In this document: positions 37,931-50,790 of the stretch, in pieces
Layout of the letters: each line of letters starts with the position of its first letter
How positions within the stretch are numbered: position 1 is the stretch's first letter
Source of the DNA: Anticarsia gemmatalis
Lineage: Eukaryota; Arthropoda; Insecta; Lepidoptera; Erebidae
Assembly (NCBI RefSeq): GCF_050436995.1
Contig: NC_134758.1
Coordinates: 5,332,001-5,396,000 of the forward strand
Direction: 5' to 3'
Length of the DNA: 64,000 nt
Notes under the pieces: generated by a model
Databases searched by the model: none
Told to the model about the DNA's origin: nothing
Seen by the model: the letters and a program-made list of their open reading frames with translations, nothing else
Made by a program: the position numbers and the translations under genes

Positions 37931-40900
37931 TCGAAGCCTCCTCGCAGCCTCCCATTCACTCCACAAGAAATATACTTTTTTATTGCTCTGTCACTCGGGT
38001 AATTTATTGACAATGAACACACGTGCATTTCTATTAATATTTTATGTCGTAAGAGTTTTTATGCGGCAGCGTTCGTCCGGGCCATTGTTGGTCCCGATCG
38101 GACAGTTTGTTTTATGTCCACTCTTATAGAGGTCCACTTAATTGTTGTAGGAATTGGTCGTGATAGGTCGCTTCGAGTGCGCGGAGCTGACATTTTGTTT
38201 CTATTGCTTGTCGGATGATATTGAAAGTAATCGTCTGTTTATGCAAAAGTGTTTCACGCTATTCTAATCGCGGTAATCAATAAAAGAAACTTTAAAGGGC
38301 AAGTACGCAATTACGCAAGGAATTTGAATGAAAATAAGTAATAATTGCTTCGCGTTTAACTAATAGGTAAGAATAGAAATGTTTGTGGAGAATTTATAGC
38401 GTGTCAAAGTGTTAAGGTCGGACAAAGAAAGAAAGTGAGCGTTGAAGCTAATTGCAGGTTTTGAATGTTAATCGAAGATCGGCTGACTGACAGTCGTCCA
38501 TAAACAATCCTGGCTGTCGCCGTAAAAGTCGTGTGCGGTTTTTCATCGTCTGACGCGAGGGCTTTTGGAATTATACCCCAAATAATGACAATTCTTATGC
38601 TGTCTGCAGTGCGCTTCTCCACTGGCAGCTTTTATGCGAACACGATTTCGATGTGGGTTGTTAATGATTCGAAAGTTTTGTCTCATTTATTTTACTGACG
38701 TAGGCCGTGCATGAGTTAACGTGACTGCTAATACTGTTTAAGTATTAGTTTGTACTTATTTCGTTAAAGATGTATTAATATTATAGACAAAACTAAGATT
38801 TTTTACCCAGGACGATTCTGGCACCCTATACTCTAATGAACATTTCAAAGTAACTAGTTGTTCAGTATATGATATCGTCACTACATCAATATCGACACTA
38901 AACCATGGACAAGCGCATTCATAAATAATCTCGGACAAAGTACTGTCGGACGACCGCAGAATATGCGCTATATAATTAACAGTTATAGCAGTATGGCACT
39001 AACTCACGCGCAGCCGCGGAACAGAACAATGTGCGCGATGTTCGGCACCTAATGGACGCGTTGATTGAGCCCCCACAATAATGTTGCGGGTTGAGAGCGC
39101 GCATGTGTGCTGTACACACGACATAGCGCCCATACATGCATAAACGCGATACTTCTTAAATGTAGACTTAGGATATTAACTTGGTCAGATTAGATTTAAT
39201 TGCTTACGACATATCAAATGTAGAGTTTACAAGCTTAAGAGTTAGGGCAAGAGCCCACTCAAAAGCAAAAATCCACGATGCAAGATACTATGGTTTCATC
39301 TAAACAACTTACATTAAGTAGAAATGTGAATAAATCTCGCTCCTACTTACCTGTAACAGAAAAGTACACAAATTAGTAAAATACAACTCACATAAACTAT
39401 CTAAGTAAGCGTGAATTTGATTATAAGACAGAACCACTTTATTAGGCAATAAACGCCTCCGAGAAACGAGGCCGGACGCTGGAAATTCCCTCAACATACC
39501 AGATGTGATTGAGTCTTACTTTTTGAGTGAAAGAAAAGTGAAAATAAGCTATCGACGGAATACAAACGCGTGGAGGGAATACGGAGTGCGGTGAGGGGTG
39601 AGAGAGGTGCGCAGGAGTGCGTTCCGATCCACACGTAACTGGCGTCGCGAGGGCATTCCGACGCTTTTTCAACAAATTCCCGCACGCCGTCTCGCTCCTC
39701 TAATTGCACTTAATTTCTGCTTCGTGCCTGTTTAAATACGGCCCAGCAACGTTTAAAATTGCTATGGAGAACGACCGAAGACACGAGTAAAGCTTTGTCT
39801 TCAATGGCTTGTGAAGTTCGATGGGATCGGCGATTAAAGACCTTTTTGTTTTGTATTTGAAGGTGAGAAATTGGCAATTAACTGTTTTCGCAATTTAGAT
39901 TTAAGCCGTGATTTATTTTATAAGAAATTGTTGGTTTTTGTACGCTCAAGAAGACGACGATGGTGCCATCTGTCTTGAGGCATCTATGTATTGTGTGGTG
40001 AATGTATGAAATGTGTGGCATCTTCAATAGTTAAGTCATTGACTCTCGTTGTGAATAGTGATCGACGTGATGGAAAACTTTCTTAATGTATGACTCTCAC
40101 AGTTACATTATAAAGAGATGATGTTAATTTATTTATTCTACGACATAAACATGAAAAGAGCTTGATCATTTTCAAAAACCTCGATCAGTTACTTTGTTAA
40201 AAGTAGCCTGATATCAAATATACATAAGCTAGGTTTTTATTAAATTACACAAACTGAGTTGCGATAGAGTGTTACTCTAATAAAAATATATAATTCTCAA
40301 AGAATCCAGATAAGCGAAATTGGATTATACGGCTAAAATCTACAAGGCTGAATTGCCAAGTGTCGGTGTATTTTTTATTCATATAAGCGTTTACTATGGG
40401 CGCGGAGCTCGGCGATCGATCGTCCCGAGGCGCAGATAGCTCTGATTGAGAGCTAATTGTAGCTCTCCCTGTAGCCGAGCACTCGCTACTACGACTACAA
40501 ACCACGAGCCAACAAATGGGAATACCGCGAATCGTGATGATTCGCGTAAAGAAGCTATTCAATTGTATGATTGGATTTTTTATTCTACCAGATCAAAGAT
40601 AGTGATAATGACTTCCGTTTTTTATCAGATGTCTTAAGTAGCTCTACTAAGATATAAAATAATTCGCGGGAAATACCAATAAATATTCGAATCAAAGTAT
40701 CAAATGTGAGAACAGACAGAACATGTGTTCCCTCCGCAAATATCAATGCATTAAAAATAATAACAGCGTGGAGTCGCGCAGTCTTTATTGCATTTGACAT
40801 TCGAGTAGATAGCCTGTATCATTTAGCTTGTTAGCGGCCGCATATCACTGATACTTAACTGCGCACTGCTATTACATAGTAGCGATGTAACTTAAATCAC

Positions 40901-42933
40901 ACCCAATTTAAAAGCAACGAGAAAAACAAGTGATACGGCGAGTAAAGAAAGCATGGGAACCATGTAACGAGTCAAACCTATTAAAGGCCGCATTCCTATC
41001 AGACTTTATTAAACATCAACAGCTAGGAAATGACTTTTTGATATAAGATGCGACGCAATTAATATGATTATAATTTTAACAAAAACTTTGACGGAATAAA
41101 TGACAAATTGCTGTAAAAACTGGAGCTCGTATCGGGAGGGTTCTTAATGACCGACTATTGCGTTGTAATGTAAGCCTTATGACCGTTATTGAACATGATA
41201 TTAATTAAATGGCACAGATAACAATCTACATATCGTACTTATCTTTAGTATCGCTCTACTGCTTTAACTCCACTTTAAATAGTTGTATAGAATATAGCTT
41301 ATGTGGCTCTACATTAATACGAATATAAAGATCGACAGTGATGTTGGTTTTGTATATTATTTGTATTTTTGATTACTCTAAATAAATCTGAAAGTTGTTA
41401 ACCAGTATACGTTCAAAGTTCTGGTAAGAGAAAACTTTAAAATTAACACACAAATTAAACATAAAAAAATGATTAAATGATTGACAGTTGGTTTGGTGTT
41501 TAGGCAATGCGTCAATAGATAACTTCACACGAGTTAGGATATAAGAGGAATACATGTCAGAAAAGTTGACCCGTCAGACGCTCAGCTGACACCGCGTGCC
41601 ACTTCAAAACAACCTTTGTACTCTCGTTACCTCCGTAACGACCACCCGATAAGAATAGGACAGGAATTCCACAAGCGCGCGCCGATTAAACTCCTAGGTG
41701 AAAATAAAAGAGATTGTTTATAAAGCCAGAGAAGACGACATGACAATAGAGTGCGGTGATGGAGCGAGACTCCGCGGCGATCGGCACACGACGATACACA
41801 TCGATCCAAAATCGTATTTACTACAAAAGATTTAGAGTTCATTAATTTAAAGACGTGACCAAAACATGTGACTTTAAGAAGATGATTAGGAAAAGTGGGG
41901 GCGTGATGTGCGAGCGAGAGCCGCGACCGCGCGCGACAGAGAGGCCGCTACGGCGCGGGTCACAGGCGTGATGTCAGGTCAGCCACTTTTGCACCTCGCC
42001 ATAACAACGCGTCTCAAATTATTATGGACGTTTGATAAGTGTTGGGAGATTGTACAGTCTTGGTACTTTATGATGCTAATTAAGTGTTTACGTTACATGC
42101 TGTAGTACTTTGTTGACACTTGGCGACGGGCGCCGACGTTTTTTTGTTTGAGGAAACGTCACTCACATTCGACGGAGTGCTTTCACCGGCCGAACGTTTA
42201 CAAAGAGAGCATTGACATCCAAGTATAGTTAAACTACGTAAAAAAAGAGAACATGCACCGTCTGGACGATATCTATAGATACCGGCGATACCTTATCAAT
42301 CGCTGAAGAATTTCATCTGAACGCTACTGATAAGATAGGAACATCTTACGATTTATTTAGGCTAAAGAACAGCATCAAAGTAGCCATAATAAAATAATAT
42401 TAGCGTAATAACGATTTGAAGCAATAAAAGCTGTTATGAGTTTGGCCAATAAACTTGTGGATCTCGGCGTTTTAAAATAACTGAAGATTAAGGGGTGGAA
42501 CACTGAAGCTGTCTGAATCTATAACGTCGGTCTCTTAATGCGTCTTAATGTGTATTTTACGATTGTTACACAAGACGCGAGCAGTTTTACATCGGTTTAA
42601 GCGACGTCTATCTGGCGTTATTAAATCCTCTGATGTTCCGAAACATCAAATTATGAATGAGAAATAAATCAACAGGGGCGATCGTAAAATGCTTTATGTT
42701 TTTGTTCTGTTCGGACGATTCGATTACTCTCCTAAATTGCCCCAGATGTGGCCACGCGCAAAATCATAATGTTTTCATTCTGTCTGTATCCAAATTAAAA
42801 ATAAAGTAATAGTCCATTTTGATGTTCCTTTCAGCAAGCACTTGTGCTTTAGCGTAAGATGATATTGATCATAAAACTAAATGAACTAAATTGATATAAT
42901 CTATCGATTGATGTTCGTGTTTCTGGCATTCAG
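37931..42933. other. Non-coding DNA with scattered GC-richer islands
   Basis: Islands at 39000-39130, 39430-39720 and 41880-42000. A perfect stem (CGCGAATC/GATTCGCG, 5-nt loop) lies at 40526-40546. Open frames in this stretch (60-96 codons) have no domain. No transposon recognised. Confidence 0.4.
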
Positions 42934-43067
42934 ATGACGCACAATGTTCATCAAAATATTGAAGAGATATAACTCAGAGCCAGATTCGCTTGCTGATCAG
43001 CAAATGATCGGTGAAGTACAACAAGTTTTGGCAGTCAGATCTACTGATGAGAGCTTCGTTGTTTTTT
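42934..43067 (+). CDS. Candidate small 5' coding exon, unrecognised protein
   Basis: A stretch of 134 bases bounded by an acceptor-like TTCGTGTTTCTGGCATTCAG (ending 42933) and a consensus donor GTAAGT (43068-43073). An ATG at 42944 opens a frame of 41 codons that reaches the donor in phase 1. An in-frame TGA lies 9 bases upstream of the ATG, within the exon, so the ATG would be the true start. The peptide begins MFIKILKRYNSEPDS and is mixed in composition (Asp, Glu, Gln, Ser, Val), more protein-like than most frames here. Without splicing it ends at TAA 43073-43075 (43 residues). I do not recognise the family and found no partner exon, so chance is a real possibility. Confidence 0.25.
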
Positions 43068-43339
43068 GTAAGTAAACAACTCAATGTTTTGATGATTTTG
43101 ACGAATAACAAAATATTATAACTTTTGACTTTCTTTCTTAACTTAAATCTTCAAAGGTTAGTTAATCTTTCTATGTAGCGGCACTTGATTTGAAAATATC
43201 TGCTTTGAAATATAGAAGTAAATCGATGGCAAAGTATTTTAACAAATCAAAATAAAATACTGATAACACATCAATTGTATCCTTTGATCGCGTATCATAA
43301 ACGCATTACTACTTAATGAAACATTATGAATAGCTCACA
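43068..43339. other. AT-rich non-coding DNA
   Basis: Nothing recognised. It would be the start of an intron if the preceding candidate exon is real. Confidence 0.4.
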
Positions 43340-43450
43340 TGCTAAGGGTGCAGCCATGGATATGATAAATGCTCGAACCATGACTAGCGTTAAGTCCCGG
43401 CTTCGATTCCCGATTGGCATGACATTAAAGAAAGTATTTGCAGTATAGTC
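43340..43450 (+). repeat. Degenerate tRNA-like (SINE?) remnant
   Basis: GGCTTCGATTCCCG (about 43398-43411) is a good polymerase III B-box, preceded about 50 bp upstream by a poor A-box-like GTGCAGCCATGG. The following segment AGTATTTGCAGTATAGTCTG could be an old SINE body. No A tail or duplication was seen. The region cannot fold as an intact tRNA by eye. Confidence 0.3.
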
Positions 43451-44407
43451 TGCGTTCAGGGACATGTGATCAATCAATATTAAGGGATGTAAGTCAGGTG
43501 GAAAGGGCGACTTGTGGTTTACTTACAATTATGTAATGTTTATATTGTGTTGGTTAAATAACGAGGTGCGCTTTTCCAAATAAAATAGAGGGTTAAGTAT
43601 AGCCTTATTGGTTAGGTTACTTCCATTGCATCATTAAGGCTTATTTGGAGTTAATATTTTCATTATTATTATTTTGCCTGTAGCGTATTTTAAAGGCTTC
43701 TAAAATCTTAAGGAAGGAAGTAAATTAGGGAAGTTTGTGGCGATTATTTGGTTTCTGACTACCAACCTCTATTAGAAAAACACGTGATTTTATGATTGTA
43801 TTATTTTCATTGGCAGAAATAGTAGTGAAACTCTAACGCGTTTAATACGTAGGTATATAACCTACACAGATTGAACTCTATTTTATCATAATGCTAGTGA
43901 GAATTAAAGACAATCATCGCGTATATAAACTGCGATTAACGGGTTACTTTGTTAGGTGGTTTATACGAGAAGGAAGAAAGCCTTAGGGCAAGGAAAGTAG
44001 ACTATCTGCTGTTTATCGATAAGTGCAACATTGTTACATTCAAATTTAGAAAATTTACACTTTGGATTTCGCATTTCTGAGTTCTGACTCAAAACAAAAA
44101 CCTGTAAAATGTTTTCATAAATTATTAATGCCAAAAGACAATCATGTTTTTTAATACAATGACTATAATTAAGTTTAGGGTAAACAAACCTTGAGTTAAA
44201 TCATCGAAGACTCTTCAAGTATAATTAATTTATTTGAGAGCATTCTGTAAACTTTGAATAACATCTGATTTGAAATTCATCAGATTGATTAAGAGTGCCA
44301 CATTACCATACAGTTGAAAAAACCGTCTCGCTTTTTTAAAACACACAAACAATTGAGTGAGCTGAAGAAAAAACCATGATCACAACCTGAACTTATACAA
44401 TGACAGC
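43451..44407. other. AT-rich non-coding DNA
   Basis: No gene or repeat recognised. Confidence 0.45.
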
Positions 44408-44836
44408 ATGTTGTTGATTCAATCACAAAAAAAACGGGAATTCGAACAAAAAACAACAATTAAAATATCGAAGGCTCTCGGCCGCCCCAAGAAATATTTA
44501 GAATACGCTGCCGAAGGAACAATTTCTTTTTTTTATAACCAAAAAGTATCTACACGTGTCCGGGATGTCGTCTTTATTGGTTTAGCCCAATTAATGGCCT
44601 CTAATGTTCCCAGAAATGGACCTTACAATAATATATTACTAATTTTCATTTATTTTTGGAGCTTTACGATCTGTTTTATACCCATAAATCATAACACGAA
44701 TTTTATTTTTGTCTATTTAAATTTAAATATCTTAACCGTAGGCGACTCTACATTTTTTGGATATTTAATTTTAATGAGAACAATCGGATTAGTTTCGTCA
44801 GAAAATGTTGGTGTAGGCATTAAAATAAAAGTGTAA
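44408..44836 (+). CDS. Unrecognised 142-codon open frame, doubtful
   Basis: The longest open frame in the AT-rich 50-kb stretch. The N-terminal third is basic (contains RPKKYLEYAAEG), followed by a Phe/Ile/Leu-rich middle that could be one or two membrane segments (roughly residues 75-120). No family is recognised. Codon use follows the local AT-richness, and a run of A and T homopolymers contributes Lys and Phe. Such a frame is plausible by chance in 64 kb of AT-rich DNA. No TATA box, acceptor or adjacent gene supports it. Confidence 0.12.
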   Translation: MLLIQSQKKREFEQKTTIKISKALGRPKKYLEYAAEGTISFFYNQKVSTRVRDVVFIGLAQLMASNVPRNGPYNNILLIFIYFWSFTICFIPINHNTNFIFVYLNLNILTVGDSTFFGYLILMRTIGLVSSENVGVGIKIKV

Positions 44837-46229
44837 CACCAGAATCAGCATCACATATAACGATAACAACATTTTATTGCATGCCAAAGATTTTCAATAA
44901 AAATAGCGCTGAGTTACGAATATGACTTTTCTATGGCTATTAAGGATCTTACACAATGGCAGCGATATTATCGTCGGTTTAATTTGCAAATGCGAGATCG
45001 ATATAGCTGGCTGAGTGATTGAGACTGAGCGCAGGGAACCATTGACAGTGCAGCGCATTCTATGTAAAATATGAAAGAGTCTTGCTCCCGAACCACGATG
45101 CCGGACAAATGACCCGCCCGATGGATGTGGTACATACAGACTTGGAGAGCTTAACTACGCATAGGAATGTACATAAACTATGTACGGTGAGCACACAATA
45201 TTGTTGGAATTGATTTGATTTTCTCGTCTTGTTCCGTTGGTTCATAAATACGTAAGTCATACAATATTCATTGGATTTGCTTTATTATTTTGCCCTTTTT
45301 TGCATCGGTGAGCTGGATTTTCGAAGTGGTTGATAACAATTTTATCATACGGAATTAAATATTAGTTTGAATAATAAATCTTGGTTACCTTGATTCTGAA
45401 ACGAATTTAAACGTACTTGGAAGCTTTGCATTTCAATACGCAGTAGAAGACTGCTTATATTAGTTTTAGCAACATAGAATTCTATCTCTACCAAATCTCG
45501 ATAGCTGTACTTTAGCAAGTTCTAAATGTATGGTTCTACATAAAAAGTTTAATCAGACTTTAATTCCTATCATACTTCTCATTATCAAAGCAAAACCATC
45601 TTTCACAATAAATATTTCTGACCCCTACAGTCCTATTCCCAGTCTACCAGTACTATGAACAAGCACATCCACATTTGATTCCCACATCTGACACATTGGT
45701 CATTCCACACATACATAAAGCAGGCGGTGACCGCGGCCGGTGCCTACCACTGATTGAATTATGGTTGCACTACAACTGATTAATGCGACATCGACCACTG
45801 ACGTACTATTGTCTGTTCCAATCTGCATCCACCAATAAGAGAGTAAAACGATCCGATCAAACCGGATCCGGAATGTGCAACTATCAGCATTTTGTCTTTG
45901 TGTGTACCACTTTGTTGGCATGTTACTTTCCATGTGTGTACAATACGTTTGTTTGCTTACATCATAATATATTTTATACTTTAGGTTATACAAATTTGTC
46001 AGAAAATATGGTATTACAAAATTAAGCCTCTCAACATTACATTATTTAATGTGAAGACAAGAGTCTAATAACAGTTGAGAACGCCTAATCATAGGAATCA
46101 ATAAAACGTCTCGAGACGAAACACCGCGGTCCTTTTCCTTAAACAAACAAAAATAAATGAAAATTCAAAGGCCAAAATATAAAACGATAAGAGGATTAGG
46201 TGGAACGGAGATGACATTGGAAATTAAGG
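44837..46229. other. AT-rich non-coding DNA
   Basis: No gene recognised. Two mutually antisense frames near 45700-46025 show no domain. Confidence 0.45.
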
Positions 46230-46830
46230 CTGTTTTCTTTTGTAATTTTCCCCCGTCTCACCCTCGGGTGGCGGGAAGAGGGAGCCACGTTAAAAATGTA
46301 TGTTTTCTCAAGTCCCCGGTCAACGGGGAGGCTTCGCTCGGATAATTTTCAGGACATGTCGGTGTCCACACGCTTTATGACCTGAGACAAGCGGTGAAAT
46401 CTAATTTTACGATATATAGCCGGAAGATTGTTTGATTTTTGTCGAGCAACCGTAAACTTTGTGTAACATGCAAAATGTTGTGACAACTGCTTTACTAAGG
46501 GAATGTCTTCCCACGTATTTAATTTACGAGACTCGGCATTGCCGTGTTCTAGTGTCTATAAACTGTATCAAACATACATTGAGGCAAACGTGAAGAAGCT
46601 CGACAATGGGCGGCGTACACGGCGCGTTCCAAACGCCGTAATTAAAGCGATATGCGAACAAAAACGCGCGGGCGATTCGCGCGGTGTTCGGCCGAGAACC
46701 GCGGTTTTTGCCGCGCCAAAAACACGCAGCGCGAACGCTCAGACCTGCAATAAATTAGGCCGAGTGACGAAAGCCGACACCGACTCAATACCCGAAGGCG
46801 TTAAATAAAAACATTAAAGGCTGCTTGAAA
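46230..46830. promoter_or_regulatory. CpG-rich island with E2F-like palindrome
   Basis: Two GC-richer blocks (46230-46340 and 46600-46800). TTTTTGCCGCGCCAAAAA at 46705-46722 is nearly palindromic and contains GCGCCAAAA, an E2F-type site. A 101-codon plus-strand frame (46503-46808) covers the second block and ends immediately before AATAAA (46805-46810). It is basic, lacks a domain, and is more likely regulatory DNA than a gene, though a small protein cannot be excluded. Confidence 0.3.
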
Positions 46831-49800
46831 TAATCGACGGGAAAAAGCTATATTGGACCGATTTGGTGGCGACAAGGGCTCGGGAACGTGAGTGGATGCG
46901 CCTCGTTTCAATCTGGCGCTCGAAGAGTATTTTACGAGTATTTGTATTGGCTTTTACTTCTTTCAGAGCGAGGAATGATAGTGTAAATATACGATTTCAG
47001 TTCCAACAGATTGCTGTATTGAGACTTGTTCGCGAGTTTATGTCCAGACTAGCGGTGATGGACTCGCGCGTACTTCACTAAACTAAGATAGAGATATACG
47101 TACCTACTTAAATACTGAATGTGAGCGGTGAATTGTACGTTAAATAACAACAATTTATTCGAATTATTGAAGGAAACACGTCTTCTATATCTTATAAAAA
47201 TTGTCAAAGCCTACTAATTGCTCGAAGGAGTAAAGATCTCATTCAGACGAATCAAATACTAATAACCCCAAAATAACAAAACACTTTATTTTAACATAAA
47301 TAAAATAAAATCTGTGTCATAGAAGCTGAGATTATCGTGAAGTTGACAACTGGTAGTACTTCGCAAACGGAATCATTTGAGTACCTAATGTTTATGAAGG
47401 GCGGGCAATGGAGTTCGATAGGCCAGGAAATCAGCGAAGATCGAACGGATTAAGCCGAGCGTCGCTTCAACTGAAGGTGATTTAATAAAGGAATCAATCA
47501 ATATAGTCTACAGATAGTCTGCACTTTATTTTCAGTTCGTGTTGAAAAAAGTGACGATTGAAGCGTTTAAAGCAGTATTTCTTTTGCTAAAATGACGACG
47601 TAAAATTTTTCCTATTTATCACGTTACTTTATTTTGAATTTATGCTAAATGTTTACTTAAACGGAAAATAGTATGTTTTGAGTTTAAATGTTATAATATG
47701 TATATCTTTATTCAACTGTATGTGTAAACACAGATTGACTTGGTCTAACTTTTTATATCTTTGGTTTCTTTTCGACCTCTAGCTGCAATATGTTTATTTC
47801 TAATTAACAGGACTATACTTTGACTAAACATTATTTCATGAAGGATAATTTTCATCAACGCTGTATTCATGGCCACAAAGGTATCGACCTTCTACGCACA
47901 TTCAATGTGACGCAGCTAGGAAAACTCTACTCTATGTTTACGTGGAAATGTAAATAACTAACTCTATTCATAACATTGCCATTTAAATTGAAGGTCCTAT
48001 AAAAAGATTGAAAGTAAGGGTGAACTAAAAGGGGATTAGATTAAGTTCGCTGATTTTAGCTTGAAAATAAACTTATTTTGTAGGCGGTTGCTTCAAAATT
48101 TTCTTAGATAAAGTTATTATTAGATGTTTATTAAGAATTTAGAAATATTCGATGAAAAAAAATATGCTTCCCGACAGAAAAAAATAAAAGACAGTCAAGT
48201 GTAGCGTATCATTTAAAATGTACTGCCAAAATAGTTAAAATAGTTGTTACGGAGCCCGGTAGAGGCTCTAAGCAGATTCGTGTAAAAATTCTCGATAGCT
48301 AGCCGGTTGTCGGTAGGCGATACTAATGAGAATCGAGCTACAGTTGATGGTATTTAGTATTATTTCAGAAAATATGAAGTAGTTTTCAATAGCAGACATT
48401 GTAAGATGTAGTTTGTAAAATGTCTACTTGTATGAGCGAATGATCGAAAGTGAATCATGAAGTGGTGCTTTTAGCGATAACGTTTTGAGGTTTATAGTCA
48501 ATGTAATGGATCAGTAGTCATGAAGCTAACTCCAAATGTTCTGAAGTGCTCAATATCTGTACTGTAAACAAAGGTGTACTAATTAGAGAAGAATTATGTA
48601 GTTGTTGTACAGAATTTTACAAGGAAAGATAAAGAGTAGAGTTTCTATGTGCGTTAAAGTATATGTTTTATATTAAAAGACATAGTAATAGCCCAGTATT
48701 CATACCTACGCAAGTACAAAAATAAACAGCGCTATTCGCCATTTCACCATCCACTTAAATAAGTACTATTCCTAAAAGGTTGGAAAGTAGGAAAAGGAAT
48801 TAGTATTCGAAAATGCAATTTCGGTGCAGCGTCGAGAGCTGTCGTATCTACATAGGGGGCGGTCCGAAAGGGGTAGGGTGGGCCCGAGTACATATCCATC
48901 TTGTTAGGTATGCGCCCGGATGCGCCAGCTTCTACAAACACAATAAGAGCCTTGCCTTCTTACCCCACTCGCCCCCTACCGCCCGCCTCTCTTATGGAAA
49001 ACTTATTAGAGCGCGGCCCGTCGGGGAATCCTTTTTCCTTCGGTAAATATTTGAGGGAGAAATTAAAATTTGACAGCGGACGTTCTTGCGAGTTACGAAG
49101 GACGATAGAGTCTATTCTATATGCTCGTACGTGATACTTGAGGCGTAAAATGAAATTTAGATTGAGTTTGGACAGCACTGCTTCGTAGCTCTTTGTCGAC
49201 GGTAATACGTTCGAGATCGCTAGTGTTTACATATTATTTATGCATCGTTTTAACCTTTATCTATGTTATGACGTTATTCAATTCCATAAAAGATTTATTG
49301 TAATAAATTTTGATGGAGGACATCGGCCGGCATTCAATAGAGTATGTGAGGCGATGAGTATTTTACATAATAATAGCGTCCAGAAACTTCCAAATACATA
49401 ATAAAGTGTCTCACTATCTTGTAGTGAAGTAAAACACACAAATAAGTGATAATAACAATATTTTATAAACATCTCAAGTACAATGTATGAGCGTGTTATA
49501 CGTTATCTTTACTTAAATATCTCGTGCAATCTACATAATGTCAAACTGGTTTTAATCTTGTCTTCTACATCTGCCAATGGACTACAAATTATGCAGCATA
49601 ATTTAGAATAAGTAACTAATATTGTACGTTGCACAAGCATAAAGAAAACTCATTCCAATTAAGGCTAAAAACTCCATATTGCAATGATCTCTTTACACAC
49701 TGCACCCATCTCTCGTCTAGCCAATAAAGAAACACTATAAGGCGCTCAGAAAATAGTAACAAATTTTCACTAATTCTAGTTCGAGGTATTTTCACTTCTC

Positions 49801-50639
49801 ACTAATTTCCGAAAAACCTTCGCAATAAACAAATACGGAAGGTAAGGAACAATAATTCACGTAAAACCAATGTAGTGAAAAATGCGAGAGGAGGCGAACG
49901 TGAGCCGCCTCTAAAACATTCGAGTTACAAATGAGAACATTTGGTAGAGCTCATGTAACACCTATGGTTGCTGCTTTTCGAATTTCTAATTCTTTAATGG
50001 AATGGAAAATTTCATAGCGTGATGTGTGAGGTTGCATGGTAGGTTTTTCTCTCTCCCGGGGGCTTTTTTATTTCAAGAAACAAGTCCATAAAATACTGAC
50101 TATATCTAAATCCATTGTTATCTTAACTGTCTTTATATTAAGTGCGTGTTCACAACATATAGCCCTGGGAATAGTAAAAGAATAGTACTATAAAAAATAA
50201 AGAATATTTCAGAATCTACAAACACCCCGTTTTCTTTTTACGTTTCTTCCAAAAATAATAACAATCTTTTGTCTGTCAAACATTGAAATACCAAATAATA
50301 TTATAGAGTTCATACTTTTTATGGTAAGCGTATAAGCAGAGCTACAGGTGGTTATTCCACATAAAAACTTTCAGGAAACTGTTATTGCCACGGTTACAAC
50401 CCGTAACACTGAATGCCTAAGTATAAATAATGACGACCTACCCACTGGGGAAAACGGAGCGAGTGTCTTCTAAAACAAAACGCTGTCATTCAACGTGTTT
50501 CTTATAAAACAAAATCAAGTAAATTATATTCTAAGGTTGGGAAACAAATTCAGAATCTGGCGTATGTAATGGAATTTTCCGAGCATTACGGTACACAATC
50601 TACGAAGCTTATATAATAGCATTAAGGGGTAATGTCTTG
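46831..50639. other. Mostly AT-rich non-coding DNA
   Basis: A GC-richer patch at 48820-49110 holds several overlapping short frames on both strands, none with a domain. No transposon or gene recognised elsewhere. Confidence 0.4.
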
Positions 50640-50790
50640 GCAGTAATTAAAGGCCGGGGGTGGTTGGTGCGGAGGCTGCGCGGCTGGGCGTGGCCGGCGC
50701 ATGCGTATTACCGTTTAATTACGTTGAACAAACGCTCATCGACGCCTCGCGTTCATTAGGGCGCCGTACATAGCACGAGGGCGAGGGGTA
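50640..50790. promoter_or_regulatory. GC-rich island flanked by TAATTA-type sites
   Basis: Compact GC-rich core (GGCCGGGGGTGG, GGCGTGGCCGGCGCATGCG) with AGTAATTAAAGG on the left and GTTTAATTACG on the right. The arrangement of a GC-rich core between homeodomain-type sites is typical of developmental enhancers; function is inferred. Confidence 0.3.

Noticed and set aside
37667..38129. Overlapping frames of up to 139 codons on both strands
   Set aside because: Low-complexity Arg/Gly/Ala/Pro-rich translations from a CpG-rich repeat tract; no domain and all frames open at once.
43340..43412. Possible tRNA gene
   Set aside because: Good B-box but no acceptor stem or anticodon arm could be formed by eye; kept only as a degenerate tRNA-like remnant.
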